A stretch of 64,000 nt of DNA, from NCBI RefSeq assembly GCF_030811835.1, contig NZ_JAUSRO010000004.1:310001-374000 (forward strand). The letters run 5' to 3'. Both the position numbers and the translations under genes were made by a program. Below are positions 34,746 through 43,177 of this stretch, piece after piece; the first letter of the stretch is position 1, and each line of letters opens with the position of its first letter. Source of the DNA: Variovorax ginsengisoli (GTDB taxonomy: Bacteria > Pseudomonadota > Gammaproteobacteria > Burkholderiales > Burkholderiaceae_C). The notes below the pieces were generated by a model. The model was not told the DNA's origin. It did not search any database and was given only the letters and a program-made list of their open reading frames with translations.

Positions 34746-35516
34746 CTATCGGTAGATCTCACTGCAAAGAGATCCAACCGGACGTTGGAAGCCTGACAAC
34801 CCCGGCGCCCATCCCAGCAGGCGCGCTGCCCTCTCGCAAGTGATCTGCGGATCGGGCTCGCTGAGGTTGAAGACGCCGGTGGCCTGCGGATGTTCCACCG
34901 CCAGGAACGCCGCGCGCGCGGCATCGTCGACGTGCAGCGGGAGATCGGCAGACGGTGCCATCGACCAGGTGCCCGGGCCGTAGAGCTTGCCGTACCGCAG
35001 CACGGTACCGGAGAGACCAGCCGTTTGCAGCACAGCAGATTCGAGCACGCATACGGCCTCGACGGTCGTGGCACGCTCGCCTTGCGCAGCGATATCCAGC
35101 GGATCGTCCTCCGCATGCGGCAGTGGGCCGGGCGCGTAGGCCCAGGCGATGCTCTGCGCCACCATGCGCGTGCAACCCGCGGCGAGCGCGGCGGCCACGA
35201 GATGGCGCGTACCCTCCTTGCGCAAGCGCGCGTTGCGCTCGAGCGCACCGACCATCGCCTGCGGCGTGCGTTGGGCGGGGAGGTCAGTGAGCTGGTGTAC
35301 GACCACGTCGGGACGCACGGCCGAGACCGCCTCCGCCAATGCGCTCGCGTCGAACACATCGACGACAACGGGCGACACACCCATATCGCGGAGCGCCTTC
35401 GCGCGATCCAGGCTTCGAGTGCTGCCATGCACGCGCCATCCGCCCGCAACAAGCATGCGGGCCAGTGGTGCACCGATGACGCCACTGGCACCGGCGAGAA
35501 AGACCGTGCGTGTCAT
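34746..35516 (-). CDS. NAD(P)-dependent epimerase/dehydratase-like extended SDR
   Basis: A 256-residue extended SDR with cofactor motif LAGASGVIGAPLARMLVAGG and VVHQLTDLP after strand 4. Instead of a clear YxxxK it shows a Tyr in RYGKLYGPGTW, the usual atypical region of epimerase-like proteins. The ATG at 35516 overlaps the stop of the acetyltransferase gene by 4 bp, so the two are co-translated. Function is unknown. It is convergent with the GntR gene. Confidence 0.72.
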   Translation of the reverse strand: MTRTVFLAGASGVIGAPLARMLVAGGWRVHGSTRSLDRAKALRDMGVSPVVVDVFDASALAEAVSAVRPDVVVHQLTDLPAQRTPQAMVGALERNARLRKEGTRHLVAAALAAGCTRMVAQSIAWAYAPGPLPHAEDDPLDIAAQGERATTVEAVCVLESAVLQTAGLSGTVLRYGKLYGPGTWSMAPSADLPLHVDDAARAAFLAVEHPQATGVFNLSEPDPQITCERAARLLGWAPGLSGFQRPVGSLCSEIYR

Positions 35517-35929
35517 GCCGCCAACGCCTGCGAACGCCCACACCACGCTTCAGTCCAGGCGTGCGCGATTGCCTCGCTGTCGAGCACCAGCTTGCCGCAG
35601 CCTCGAGCGCGAGCGATGCGTTCGATCTCGGCCAGCAGCCGTGCGCCGGCACCACCGCCGCGCGCCGTCGCTGCGGTGACAAGGTCGTCGACATAGAGGA
35701 AACGGCCATGCACCAGGTTGTCCATGAACCGATAGCCCGCCAGCGCCACGGGCTCGGCGCCCTGCCATTCCGCCAGCAGATGCCAACCCTGTGGGCGCTG
35801 TGCACGCACGCGCTCGAGGAACGCCTGCGGTGTCTGCACCATCGGCCGCAGTTCGTGCATCACGGGATGGCACGCGATCAGGTCGTCGTCCGTCTCGGCA
35901 TGGCGCCAGGTTCGTTCGGTCAGGATCAT
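35513..35929 (-). CDS. GNAT family N-acetyltransferase, shortened C-terminus
   Basis: A 138-residue acetyltransferase. The acetyl-CoA binding part is VDDLVTAATARGGGAGARLLAEIERIARARGCGKLVLDS, after the VALAGYRFMDNLVHGRFLYV strand. After LVLDS, where most relatives continue with an AHRFY-type helix and a final strand, the sequence reads EAIAHAWTEAWCGRSQALAA and ends, so the last ~20 residues are unusual and overlap the next gene by 4 bp. I start at ATG 35929; an ATG at 35971 is possible. Confidence 0.7.
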   Translation of the reverse strand: MILTERTWRHAETDDDLIACHPVMHELRPMVQTPQAFLERVRAQRPQGWHLLAEWQGAEPVALAGYRFMDNLVHGRFLYVDDLVTAATARGGGAGARLLAEIERIARARGCGKLVLDSEAIAHAWTEAWCGRSQALAA

Positions 35930-35982
35930 TTGAATGCACAGCGGCAGTGAAGATGACGCCAGTCTCGTCATCCGATGTCACA

Positions 35983-37431
35983 ATGAACAGGGCCAATTTT
36001 CTCCAAAACTACCAGGCCATGACGGCACCTCTCCGAAGCACGCTTCACGAGCAGATCTATGCGCGGCTGAAGCACCAGGTCACCGAAGGCACGCTCGCAC
36101 CCGGACAGCGCGTGCCTTCGTTGCGCGCCCTCGCCAGCGAACTCGGCATCGCGCGCGGCACGGTAGAGGCGGCCTACGACCGCCTCATCGGCGAAGGCTG
36201 GCTGGTGGCACGGGGGCCCGCCGGCACCTTCGTGGCGGAGGGCACGCTGTCGGCGCCCGCCGCCACGGCGTCGACGGTCCGCAAGAAGCATGCGCTGAAG
36301 TCCGCCGCGCGGGCCAGGCAGCCCGAACTGCTCCGCCTGGGTCTACCCGCGCTCGACGCATTTCCGCGCAAGCTGTGGACACGGCTGGTCACGCGGCATG
36401 CGCGCAGCGCTGGATCGCTCGATCGTCCCGAACCGGCCGGCCATCTGCCGCTGCGCTCAGCGATCGCCGCGTATTTGCAGCGCGCCCGCGGCGTTGCGTG
36501 TGATGCGAACCAGGTGTTCATCGTGCCGGGATATCGTGCGGCGCTTTCCCTGGCGGCAGATGTCGTGCTGCGCGCCGGTGACGCCGCATGGATGGAGTCC
36601 CCGGGCTTTCCACCGACAGCCCAAGTGCTTGCACGCACGGGTGTGCGTCTCGTGCCGGTGCCGGTGGACGCAGACGGTGTGGTCGTCGCTGATGGCATTC
36701 GGCTGGCACCTCGCGCGCGGCTCGCTGTGGTCACGCCGTCGCACCAAAGCCCGCTGGGTGTCTCGCTGGCAATGAACCGCCGCACCGCGCTGCTCGCGTG
36801 GGCGAGCGCCGCTGATGCCTGGATACTGGAAGACGACTACGACGGCGAATACCGCTACACGGGTCACCCCCTGCCCGCCCTGCAAAGCCTGGATCCCCAC
36901 GGCCGCGTCTTGTATGCCGGAACCTTCAGCAAGGTGATGTTTCCGGGTATCCGGCTCGCCTATCTCGTCGTACCGCCGGCGCAGATCGATGCCTTCCAAA
37001 AAGCAGCCGAGCAAAGCCCGCATGGGGGCTGTCCCGAGCTGTACCAGGCGGTGGTGGCCGAGTTTCTCTCTCAGGGACACTTGGCGCGTCACGTCAAGAA
37101 AATGCGCGCACTCTATGCGCGCCGTCGGAATCAGTTTGTTGAAGCTTTGGCCCCGCTCGAGCGCGACGGCCTGTTCGTCGAACGGCGCCCGGGCGGCATG
37201 CACCTGGTGATCCGTTCGACACGCGCGGAAGCCGACACCGCAATCGCCGGTCGACTTCAAGCGGCAGGTTTCGCCGTGCAGGCGCTCTCGACGTGGTGCG
37301 CCAATGGCCGTGGCCCCCAGGGCCTGCTCGCAGGTTTCGCCAATGTAGCGACTCCCGCCCAGGCGACAAGAATTGCGGCAAGGATGCGCCGGGCGATGGG
37401 CGCCCCTTCCCTGTCCGACCAGATCCCCTGA
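35983..37431 (+). CDS. MocR/PdxR-type regulator: GntR HTH fused to aminotransferase-like domain
   Basis: A 482-residue regulator. The GntR winged helix (about 18-80) is LHEQIYARLKHQVTEGTLAPGQRVPSLRALASELGIARGTVEAAYDRL. A class I aminotransferase-like domain follows with VTPSHQSPLGVSL, the aspartate region LEDDYDGEYRY and the PLP lysine in YAGTFSKVMFPGIRLAY. MocR proteins sense PLP, GABA or other amines. ATG 35983 is the middle of three candidates (35953, 36019). It diverges from the acetyltransferase gene with a 53-bp gap, which it may control. Confidence 0.86.
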   Translation: MNRANFLQNYQAMTAPLRSTLHEQIYARLKHQVTEGTLAPGQRVPSLRALASELGIARGTVEAAYDRLIGEGWLVARGPAGTFVAEGTLSAPAATASTVRKKHALKSAARARQPELLRLGLPALDAFPRKLWTRLVTRHARSAGSLDRPEPAGHLPLRSAIAAYLQRARGVACDANQVFIVPGYRAALSLAADVVLRAGDAAWMESPGFPPTAQVLARTGVRLVPVPVDADGVVVADGIRLAPRARLAVVTPSHQSPLGVSLAMNRRTALLAWASAADAWILEDDYDGEYRYTGHPLPALQSLDPHGRVLYAGTFSKVMFPGIRLAYLVVPPAQIDAFQKAAEQSPHGGCPELYQAVVAEFLSQGHLARHVKKMRALYARRRNQFVEALAPLERDGLFVERRPGGMHLVIRSTRAEADTAIAGRLQAAGFAVQALSTWCANGRGPQGLLAGFANVATPAQATRIAARMRRAMGAPSLSDQIP

Positions 37432-37625
37432 AGAGGCAAGGATGACCTGGGATCGGGCGGAGGTTCGGCGGGAGCTGACTGCCGCCGAGAAAGTGACCAC
37501 CGCATGACAAATCAAGCTCCTGATAGTGGAATGTTTTGCTGTCTCGTCATTCCCAAGCCATCTAGAGATCGTAGCCTTGCCCATCGTGTGCCGCATACCG
37601 CGACACCTACGAAGGAATTCAAACC

Positions 37626-38069
37626 ATGAACCCCGCTATCTATCGAATCACCGCCACAGCTGCTTTCTCTTGTCTGCTCGCGTGGAGCGCGCAAGCTCAA
37701 CCCAGCGCTGGCCGCAGCAGTGCCGAAGTCGAAGCCGAGGCCGTTGCCGCAGCACATGCCCCCAATCAGAACGTCGTGCGCGGCTCGCGTGGCGCAGAGG
37801 CATTCACCCCCATGGCTGACCCCGATGCCATGCAACGCCAGGCGATTGAAACAGCACATGCGCCGAACCAGAACATCACACGTGGTTCACGGGGCTTTGA
37901 TCCTTTCACATCGTCTGCAGACGAAGCTGCGATTCGCGCGCAAGCCGTGGCCGCGGCATCAGCACCAGATCAAAACGTCGTCGGTGGTTCGCGCGTCAAC
38001 AGCCGAGTGATTTCCACGATGCGACCAGCTTCAGACAGCGCGCGCACCGCAACACAAACAAATCGCTGA
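37626..38069 (+). CDS. Small exported protein with three exact 34-residue repeats
   Basis: A 147-residue protein with a predicted signal peptide (TATAAFSCLLAWSAQAQ) and mature low-hydrophobicity sequence. Three repeats have the core APNQNVVRGSRG, APNQNITRGSRG and APDQNVVGGSRV, with the Pro at residues 46, 80 and 114, an exact 34-residue period. Linking segments carry FTPMADPDAM and FTSSADEAAI. I do not recognise a family. Surface-exposed beads binding a ligand, metal or polymer are possible, but this is guesswork. It has AAGGA 9 nt before ATG 37626, its own leader and no operon partner. Confidence 0.75.
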   Translation: MNPAIYRITATAAFSCLLAWSAQAQPSAGRSSAEVEAEAVAAAHAPNQNVVRGSRGAEAFTPMADPDAMQRQAIETAHAPNQNITRGSRGFDPFTSSADEAAIRAQAVAAASAPDQNVVGGSRVNSRVISTMRPASDSARTATQTNR

Positions 38070-38089
38070 TTTACGCCTTCGCCGGACTC

Positions 38090-38105
38090 GCAACGACTGC
38101 GTTGC
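38090..38105. terminator. Short hairpin between convergent genes
   Basis: GCAACG-ACTG-CGTTGC forms a 6-bp stem with a 4-nt loop in the 63-bp gap between the repeat protein and the GntR gene, which converge here. It lacks a clear T-run and is a weak candidate. Confidence 0.3.
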
Positions 38106-38132
38106 AAGCGGCTTCGGCAGGGCGCGCTGCAA

Positions 38133-38876
38133 CTACTGCAGCAAGCCCTGCGCCTGCATGCTCAGCAAGGCGGCAGTCACATTGCGTTCGGTCATCGAAA
38201 TGTGCTGGCGCAGCAGGCCGACGGCTTGTTCCGCGTCTCGTTCGAGCGCGGCGGTGACCAGCTTCTTGTGTTCGGAGTTCTTTCGGCGCTCGACCTTCCG
38301 ATGTCGCGCCGAGAACTGCCGGTAGCGTTCCGCGCTGTCGAACAGCGAGGACACCAAGTCCATCAACATCGGCGACGATGTCCCGCCATACATGGCAAGG
38401 TGGAATTCTCGATGTGCTGCGGTCCAGGCCTCGCTCAGGATCAGCGGGCCCTCGGGCAACCGCTGCTCGACGAGCGCCAGTGCGTGTGCAGCCCCCACCA
38501 ACCTGGACTCCCACTGATCGTCTCCACAGGCGATCGCATCGCGCAAGGCCTCCGATTCCACCAGGAGCCGCACGCGGGTCAGATCGGCCACACCCGCGAC
38601 AGTCAAAGGCGCAACGCGGAATCCCCTGTTCTCGAAAGCACGCACGAACCCTTGCTCCGAGAGGCGGCTCAGCGCTTCCCTCAAGGGGCTGCTGCTCAAC
38701 GCGTATTGCTTGCTGAGCTCATCGACCCGAAGGCGCTGGCCGGGCTGGAATTCGCAGCGAACGATCGCTTGGCGAAGCCGTCGGTAGGCCCTTTCCGCCA
38801 AAGGCACCTCGGATTCCACGAGAACGTCGGATGAAGAGGAAGACTTGATCACGGCGCCATCATACGGTAAGCGCAT
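38133..38876 (-). CDS. GntR family transcriptional regulator, FCD type
   Basis: A 247-residue regulator with the winged helix PLAERAYRRLRQAIVRCEFQPGQRLRVDELSKQYALSSSPLREALSRLSEQGF and the FCD domain VADLTRVRLLVESEALRDAI, with HREFHLAMYGGTSSPMLMDLVSSLFDSAERYR later. ATG 38876 is preferred to a TTG at 38897. It diverges from the FAH hydrolase gene across a TGCATAA-N9-TTATGCA repeat, so it probably controls the five-gene catabolic operon. Confidence 0.86.
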   Translation of the reverse strand: MRLPYDGAVIKSSSSSDVLVESEVPLAERAYRRLRQAIVRCEFQPGQRLRVDELSKQYALSSSPLREALSRLSEQGFVRAFENRGFRVAPLTVAGVADLTRVRLLVESEALRDAIACGDDQWESRLVGAAHALALVEQRLPEGPLILSEAWTAAHREFHLAMYGGTSSPMLMDLVSSLFDSAERYRQFSARHRKVERRKNSEHKKLVTAALERDAEQAVGLLRQHISMTERNVTAALLSMQAQGLLQ

Positions 38877-38909
38877 ATTCCAAGTAAAACCGCACAAGGG
38901 TTATTACCA

Positions 38910-38932
38910 TGCATAACATTACTTTTTATGCA
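38910..38932. promoter_or_regulatory. Inverted repeat TGCATAA-N9-TTATGCA, probable GntR operator
   Basis: Seven-base perfect arms (38910-38916 and 38926-38932) with a 9-nt spacer lie centrally in the 118-bp gap between the divergent GntR and FAH hydrolase genes. The gap is AT-rich compared with flanking genes, as expected for two back-to-back promoters. Confidence 0.5.
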
Positions 38933-38994
38933 CAAAATAGGTCGACGAGACGCAATCGGACGTCTCGCACCCCTACCCTTGCTGAAAGATTTGT

Positions 38995-39855
38995 ATGAAG
39001 CTGATGTCGTACCAACATGCCGGACGAGAAACCTGGGGCGTCGTCGTCGGTGACGGCGTTGCCGATTTGGCCGCCAGAACAGGGCACGCCACCCTCGCGG
39101 ATTTCATCGCAAGTCCTGACTTCCAGCGACGCGACGCTTTGGTTGCGGGCCTGAAGGCCGATGCCGCGCTGGCTGAGGTGGCGTTTCTGCCGGTCATTCC
39201 TCGGCCTGAGAAGATCGTTTGTGCGGTGCGCAACTACATGGACCACCATCAGGAAGTTCTTGCTGCAGGCATGCAGCGTGAACTCTCCGAGCAGCCACCG
39301 ATCTTCCTGCGCGTCTGGCGCTCGCAGACGCCCCACAACGGACCGATCGTGCGCCCGCATGTCTCGGAGTCACTGGATTGGGAGGGCGAACTGGCTGTGA
39401 TCATCGGCCAGGGTGGGCGCGATATTTCCGAGGCCGACGCCTGGAAGCATGTGGCGGGCTACAGCTGCTACAACGATGCCAGCATCCGCGAATGGCAATT
39501 CCACGCCAAGCAGATCGCGTCCGGCAAGAACTTCGAATCGACCGGGGGCTTCGGGCCATGGATGGTGACCGCCGACGAAATCGAACCGGGCCGCGAATTG
39601 AAACTGGAAGTCCGCCTGAATGGCGAAACCGTGCAGTCCAGTCACACCGGTCACATGATCTTCTCCATACCGAAGCTCATCAACTACGCGTCCACCATAT
39701 TCACGCTGACCCCCGGCGACGTGATTGCCACAGGCACGCCGGCGGGCGTCGGCTGGAGCAAGAAACCTCCGCGCTTCATGAAGCCTGGCGACATGGTCGA
39801 GGTGGAGATCGAGGGCGTCGGCCTGCTGCGCAATCCGGTGGTCGCGCAGGACTGA
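38995..39855 (+). CDS. Fumarylacetoacetate hydrolase (FAH) family protein
   Basis: A 286-residue FAH-fold hydrolase/decarboxylase/tautomerase. It has IVCAVRNYMDHHQEV, metal ligands in DWEGELAVIIG and YNDASIREWQ, GKNFESTGGFGPWMV and the late DVIATGTPAGVGWSKKPPRFMKPGD. Members cleave or rearrange beta-diketo or enol acids in aromatic catabolism. It is the first gene of an operon with a Bug receptor, DUF1185, an MDR reductase and a VOC protein. The substrate is unknown. Confidence 0.87.
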   Translation: MKLMSYQHAGRETWGVVVGDGVADLAARTGHATLADFIASPDFQRRDALVAGLKADAALAEVAFLPVIPRPEKIVCAVRNYMDHHQEVLAAGMQRELSEQPPIFLRVWRSQTPHNGPIVRPHVSESLDWEGELAVIIGQGGRDISEADAWKHVAGYSCYNDASIREWQFHAKQIASGKNFESTGGFGPWMVTADEIEPGRELKLEVRLNGETVQSSHTGHMIFSIPKLINYASTIFTLTPGDVIATGTPAGVGWSKKPPRFMKPGDMVEVEIEGVGLLRNPVVAQD

Positions 39856-39930
39856 AGCTGCACGCATCCCGCAAACGCGCAGCCGCATCTCGTCGCGATG
39901 CGCCCCACAAGAAGATGACGGAGACAAACC

Positions 39931-40899
39931 ATGAAAAGAAGGCATTTCGCCGCGGCGTGCGGCGCCGGCTTCGCCTGGCCGGCGAGCTTCAGCTTCGCGG
40001 CGTCCTACCCAGACAAGGCCATCCGGCTGTACCAAGGCTATGCGCCGGGCGGAAACGCCGACGCGATCGCACGGGCTGTCGGTGTGGAAATGAGCAAGAC
40101 ACTCGGTCAAGCGGTGGTGGTGGAGGCGCAGTCGGGGGCCGGAGGCAATATCGCCGCTTCGACGGTAGCGCGCGCCAAGCCGGACGGCTACACGTTGTTG
40201 CTGGCGACCGGAGGGCATGCGGTCGCGGGCGCCTTGTACGAAACACTCGCCTACAGAACAGTGAGCGATTTCGACATGGTCTCAACGATCACTTATTTCC
40301 CATTCCTGTTCGCGGTCAACGCCAATTCGAAGTTCCGCACGCTCACCGACCTCATGGCGGCGGCCAAGGCGGCTCCGGGCACGGTGAGCTATGGCACGGC
40401 AGGAATCGGGTCGACGCAGCACCTCGCCGGTGAACTGTTCGCGTCGATGTCCATGCGCTCGCTGCTCCATGTTCCATATCGAGGCGATGCCGCGTCGCTC
40501 ACCGCATTGCTGGGTGGCGATGTCGCGTTCATCGTCGCGCCACCCACCGCGGTCATGTCGAACATCGAGGCTGGCAAGCTGCGCGTACTGGCTGTCTCCG
40601 GCCCACAGCGCTGGCCCGGCCTGCCGAATGTTCCCACGGTCGCAGAGCAGGGCGTCCCAGGCTACGACGTACGGTCGTGGGCGGGCTTGATGGCGCCGGC
40701 AGGAACGCCCGTTGCCATCGTCGAACAGCTCAATGCAGCGGTGATCAAGGCGCTCGAGGTTCCGAGCGTCCGCAAGCGGCTCGAGGACATGGGCGGAGAA
40801 GCACGCTCGAGCACGCCCGCTGAGATGAAGACCATGGTCTCAGACGAACTCGACAAATGGAAGCGCGTCGTCGCAGACGCCAGGATTCCCAAACAATAG
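39931..40899 (+). CDS. Bug family periplasmic receptor (tripartite tricarboxylate-type binding protein)
   Basis: A 322-residue exported binding protein. The signal peptide starts MKRRHFAAACGAGFAWPASF, and the mature part has YPDKAIRLYQGYAPGGNADAIAR, KPDGYTLLLAT, LLHVPYRGDAASLTALLGGDVAF and GLPNVPTVAEQGVPGYDV, all Bug signatures. It captures a carboxylated or aromatic compound. No TctA/TctB membrane partner is in the window, as is usual for the many orphan Bug genes of Burkholderiales. It is the second gene of the FAH operon. Confidence 0.9.
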   Translation: MKRRHFAAACGAGFAWPASFSFAASYPDKAIRLYQGYAPGGNADAIARAVGVEMSKTLGQAVVVEAQSGAGGNIAASTVARAKPDGYTLLLATGGHAVAGALYETLAYRTVSDFDMVSTITYFPFLFAVNANSKFRTLTDLMAAAKAAPGTVSYGTAGIGSTQHLAGELFASMSMRSLLHVPYRGDAASLTALLGGDVAFIVAPPTAVMSNIEAGKLRVLAVSGPQRWPGLPNVPTVAEQGVPGYDVRSWAGLMAPAGTPVAIVEQLNAAVIKALEVPSVRKRLEDMGGEARSSTPAEMKTMVSDELDKWKRVVADARIPKQ

Positions 40900-40908
40900 G
40901 CCCTACAC

Positions 40909-41487
40909 ATGTCATTGATACAGATACGCAAGCGCAGCCTCGCGGTCGACACCGTCTATCACGAAGGCGGCCCTGTCGCCGACAAACCGTTGAGACTGGC
41001 CGCAGCCAGTGCCGTCATCCGAAACCCCTATGCCGGGCGCTACGAGCCGGAGCTGCGCCCCTTCATGGCGGAACTCAGAGACCTCGGCCGCCTGCTGGCC
41101 GAGGAACTGGTGCAGACCCTGGGACGCGATCAAGTCGAGGCCTACAGCAAGGCTGCGATCGTCGGCGTCAGCGGGGAACTCGAGCATGCGGCCGTCTGGC
41201 ACGAAGCAGGTGGATGGGCCATGCGTGAGGTGCTGGGCCATCCAAAGGCCATGGTCCCCGCTGCCATGGCGGTCGCGCACACCGGTTACAGACTGATGGT
41301 GCCACTGCACTACATCCACGCCTCTTACGTGCGCAGCCACTACAACACCTTCGAGGTCGGCACTCAGGACGGACCCCGGCCCGACGAAATCCTGTTCGCG
41401 CTGGTCATGGCCGACGGTGGGCGGATCCATGCGCGCCTGGGCGGGCTCGCCAAGGAGGAGGTCTCCGTCAACGATGGGCAGCGCTGA
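40909..41487 (+). CDS. DUF1185 (amino acid synthesis family) protein
   Basis: A 192-residue protein of the DUF1185/AA_synth family. The conserved parts are ASAVIRNPYAGRYEPEL, YSKAAIVGVSGELEHAAVWHEAGGWAMREVLG, VMVPLHYIHASYVRSHYNTFEVGT (begins LMVPLHYIH) and ADGGRIHARLGGL. The family name is historical and biochemical function is not established. It lies 9 bp after the Bug gene and belongs to the same operon, so a role in catabolism of the operon substrate is more likely than amino acid synthesis. Confidence 0.82.
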   Translation: MSLIQIRKRSLAVDTVYHEGGPVADKPLRLAAASAVIRNPYAGRYEPELRPFMAELRDLGRLLAEELVQTLGRDQVEAYSKAAIVGVSGELEHAAVWHEAGGWAMREVLGHPKAMVPAAMAVAHTGYRLMVPLHYIHASYVRSHYNTFEVGTQDGPRPDEILFALVMADGGRIHARLGGLAKEEVSVNDGQR

Positions 41488-41518
41488 GCTGCGAAGAAAA
41501 CTGCTGATTGGAATTTCG

Positions 41519-42541
41519 ATGACAGACATGAAAGCCGTTCAATTGCGTCAAACGGGAGGACCGGAAGTCCTGTCGCTGGTCACGCTTGCCAGGCCGCGGC
41601 CTGGCAAGGGCGAGGTATGCGTGCGCGCGATGGCCATCGGGGCGGGAGGCCCCGACATCCTGATTCGCAAGGGCACCTACAAGTGGATGCCGCCGCTGCC
41701 GGCCATCCCTGGCAATGAGATGGCCGGCGTCGTCGATGCCGTCGGGGAAGGCTGCGCACGGCTCGGCGTGGGGGACCGGGTCTTGGTCAGCGCGCGCGAA
41801 CTGCCGCAGCGCGGCGGATGCTACGCGGAGTACATCTGCGTCGCCGAAGAGGTCCCGTTCCTGCTGCCGGAGAGCGTCGCATTCGACGATGCCGTGAGCC
41901 TGGGCAACTTTCAGCTGGCGTTGGCGCTTCTGGCCAGCAACGGCAACCTGCCTGCCCGATCGATCCTGCTGCCCGGTGCAGCCGGAGGTGTTGCCACCGC
42001 GGTGACCCAGGTCGCGAAGTCGCGCGGGCTGAAAGTATTCGGGACCGCATCCAACGCGGAGAAGCGCGAATTCGCACTCGCCCATGGTGTGGACGAAATC
42101 CTCGATGGCACGCCGTCGCGACTCCCCGAGGCCGTCATGGCGGCGACCGGTGGGCGGGGCGTGGACCTGGCGTTCGACCATGTCGGCGGCGACCTGTTCA
42201 TTGCGTGCCTCCGCTCGCTTGCGCCATCGGGCATGGCGGTCTCCTACAACATCCTCGCGGGTATGCCGTCCAGTGACGTCTTCGGCGAACTGCGTGCGTT
42301 GCTCTCCAGGAGCCTGGCGGTGCGCACGTTCTCGATCCATGCCATCGACCACGACCGTGCGCATCGGCGCGGCTTGATGGACGACGCCATCCGGCTGATG
42401 GCGTCGGGCCAAGTTCGCGCACCGACGGCGATCCGTCTTCCGCTGGCCGAAGCGCGCCACGCGCACGAGCTTCTCGACAGCGGAAGCTCGCTCGGAAAGA
42501 TCGTCCTCTTTCCAACCGCCCAGGAAGAGAGTCCCCAATGA
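41519..42541 (+). CDS. MDR family zinc-independent NADPH:quinone oxidoreductase-like reductase
   Basis: A 340-residue medium-chain dehydrogenase/reductase of the quinone oxidoreductase branch. It has MKAVQLRQTGGPEVLSLV, PAIPGNEMAGVVDAVG, cofactor motif PGAAGGVATAVTQVAKSRG and VDLAFDHVGGD. No catalytic-zinc cysteines are present. It probably reduces a C=C bond of an enone or oxidises an alcohol. ATG 41519 follows GGAA; the frame upstream is shadow. The stop overlaps the VOC gene by 4 bp. Confidence 0.85.
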   Translation: MTDMKAVQLRQTGGPEVLSLVTLARPRPGKGEVCVRAMAIGAGGPDILIRKGTYKWMPPLPAIPGNEMAGVVDAVGEGCARLGVGDRVLVSARELPQRGGCYAEYICVAEEVPFLLPESVAFDDAVSLGNFQLALALLASNGNLPARSILLPGAAGGVATAVTQVAKSRGLKVFGTASNAEKREFALAHGVDEILDGTPSRLPEAVMAATGGRGVDLAFDHVGGDLFIACLRSLAPSGMAVSYNILAGMPSSDVFGELRALLSRSLAVRTFSIHAIDHDRAHRRGLMDDAIRLMASGQVRAPTAIRLPLAEARHAHELLDSGSSLGKIVLFPTAQEESPQ

Positions 42542-43098
42542 CCTCGAGCTACCTGCCCAACCTGTCGCACTGCGGCATCTTCTGTCGTGACCTCGGTCCG
42601 ATGAAATCGTTCTATTGCGGCGTGTTCGACCTGATCGAAACCGACCGCGGCCACGGCGTCACCTTCAACTTCGAGATCATCTTCCTGAGCGGACGCGGCG
42701 ACCAGCATCACCAGTTGGTTCTCGCCGGCGGCCGCGGCGCGGATTCGGCAAGTACCGTGATGCAACTGTCGTTCAAGGTGCACACGATCGGTCACCTGCG
42801 CGAGGCGCGGCGCCGCGCGCTGTCGCTGGGTGCCACGAAGATGCGCGGGCTCAACCATGGGAATGCACTCTCCATCTACTGCATGGATCCCGAGGACAAC
42901 ACCGTGGAGGTGTATCTCGACACGCCGTGGTATGTGAGTCAGCCGCACGGGGATCCGCTCGACCTCGACCGGCCCGACGATGAGATATGGGCTGAGACCG
43001 AACGCATGGTCTGCGCCGATCCCAGCTTCATGCCGGCGTCGGCATGGTCCGGCCAGTTCGCCCAGCGAAGCGCGGAGCTGAAGAAAGAGCTTTCGTGA
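42538..43098 (+). CDS. VOC family protein, extradiol dioxygenase-like
   Basis: A 186-residue vicinal-oxygen-chelate protein. The metal ligands appear as His in LSHCGIFCRD, His in GDQHHQLVLAG and Glu in PEDNTVEVYLDTPW, in the arrangement of catechol 2,3-dioxygenase C-terminal domains. It may cleave an aromatic diol, or act as an isomerase. A ~40-residue tail (from WYVSQPHGD) follows. It is the last gene of the FAH operon, co-translated with the MDR reductase by 4-bp overlap. Confidence 0.82.
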   Translation: MTSSYLPNLSHCGIFCRDLGPMKSFYCGVFDLIETDRGHGVTFNFEIIFLSGRGDQHHQLVLAGGRGADSASTVMQLSFKVHTIGHLREARRRALSLGATKMRGLNHGNALSIYCMDPEDNTVEVYLDTPWYVSQPHGDPLDLDRPDDEIWAETERMVCADPSFMPASAWSGQFAQRSAELKKELS

Positions 43099-43109
43099 AG
43101 TCACCTGCC

Positions 43110-43145
43110 CCCTGCCAGCCATACCAGCCGTACCAGCCGTACCAG
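43110..43145. repeat. 9-bp tandem repeat CCGTACCAG, four units
   Basis: Four 9-bp units with one degenerate copy (CCCTGCCAG) and three near-identical copies (CCATACCAG, CCGTACCAG, CCGTACCAG) lie between the VOC stop and the IS remnant. The GC-rich repeat starts 11 bp after the VOC stop and may mark a slippage-prone or rearranged junction. Confidence 0.7.
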
Positions 43146-43177
43146 CGCAATGCCAGCGAAGTCCGTCAACCTGGAGA

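Noticed and set aside
37442..37507. 21-residue ORF after the MocR gene (MTWDRAEVRRELTAAEKVTTA) with GAGG upstream
   Set aside because: Too short and without any match I recognise; could be a leader or remnant but evidence is one weak ribosome site.
38070..38132. Additional small gene between the repeat protein and GntR
   Set aside because: Only 63 bp with no start and ribosome site; holds a short hairpin only.
43099..43118. Possible IS3 terminal inverted repeat (TCACCTGCCCCCTGCC) next to the OrfA remnant
   Set aside because: The bases resemble IS3-type ends, but the matching far end is not visible, so the similarity may be accidental.
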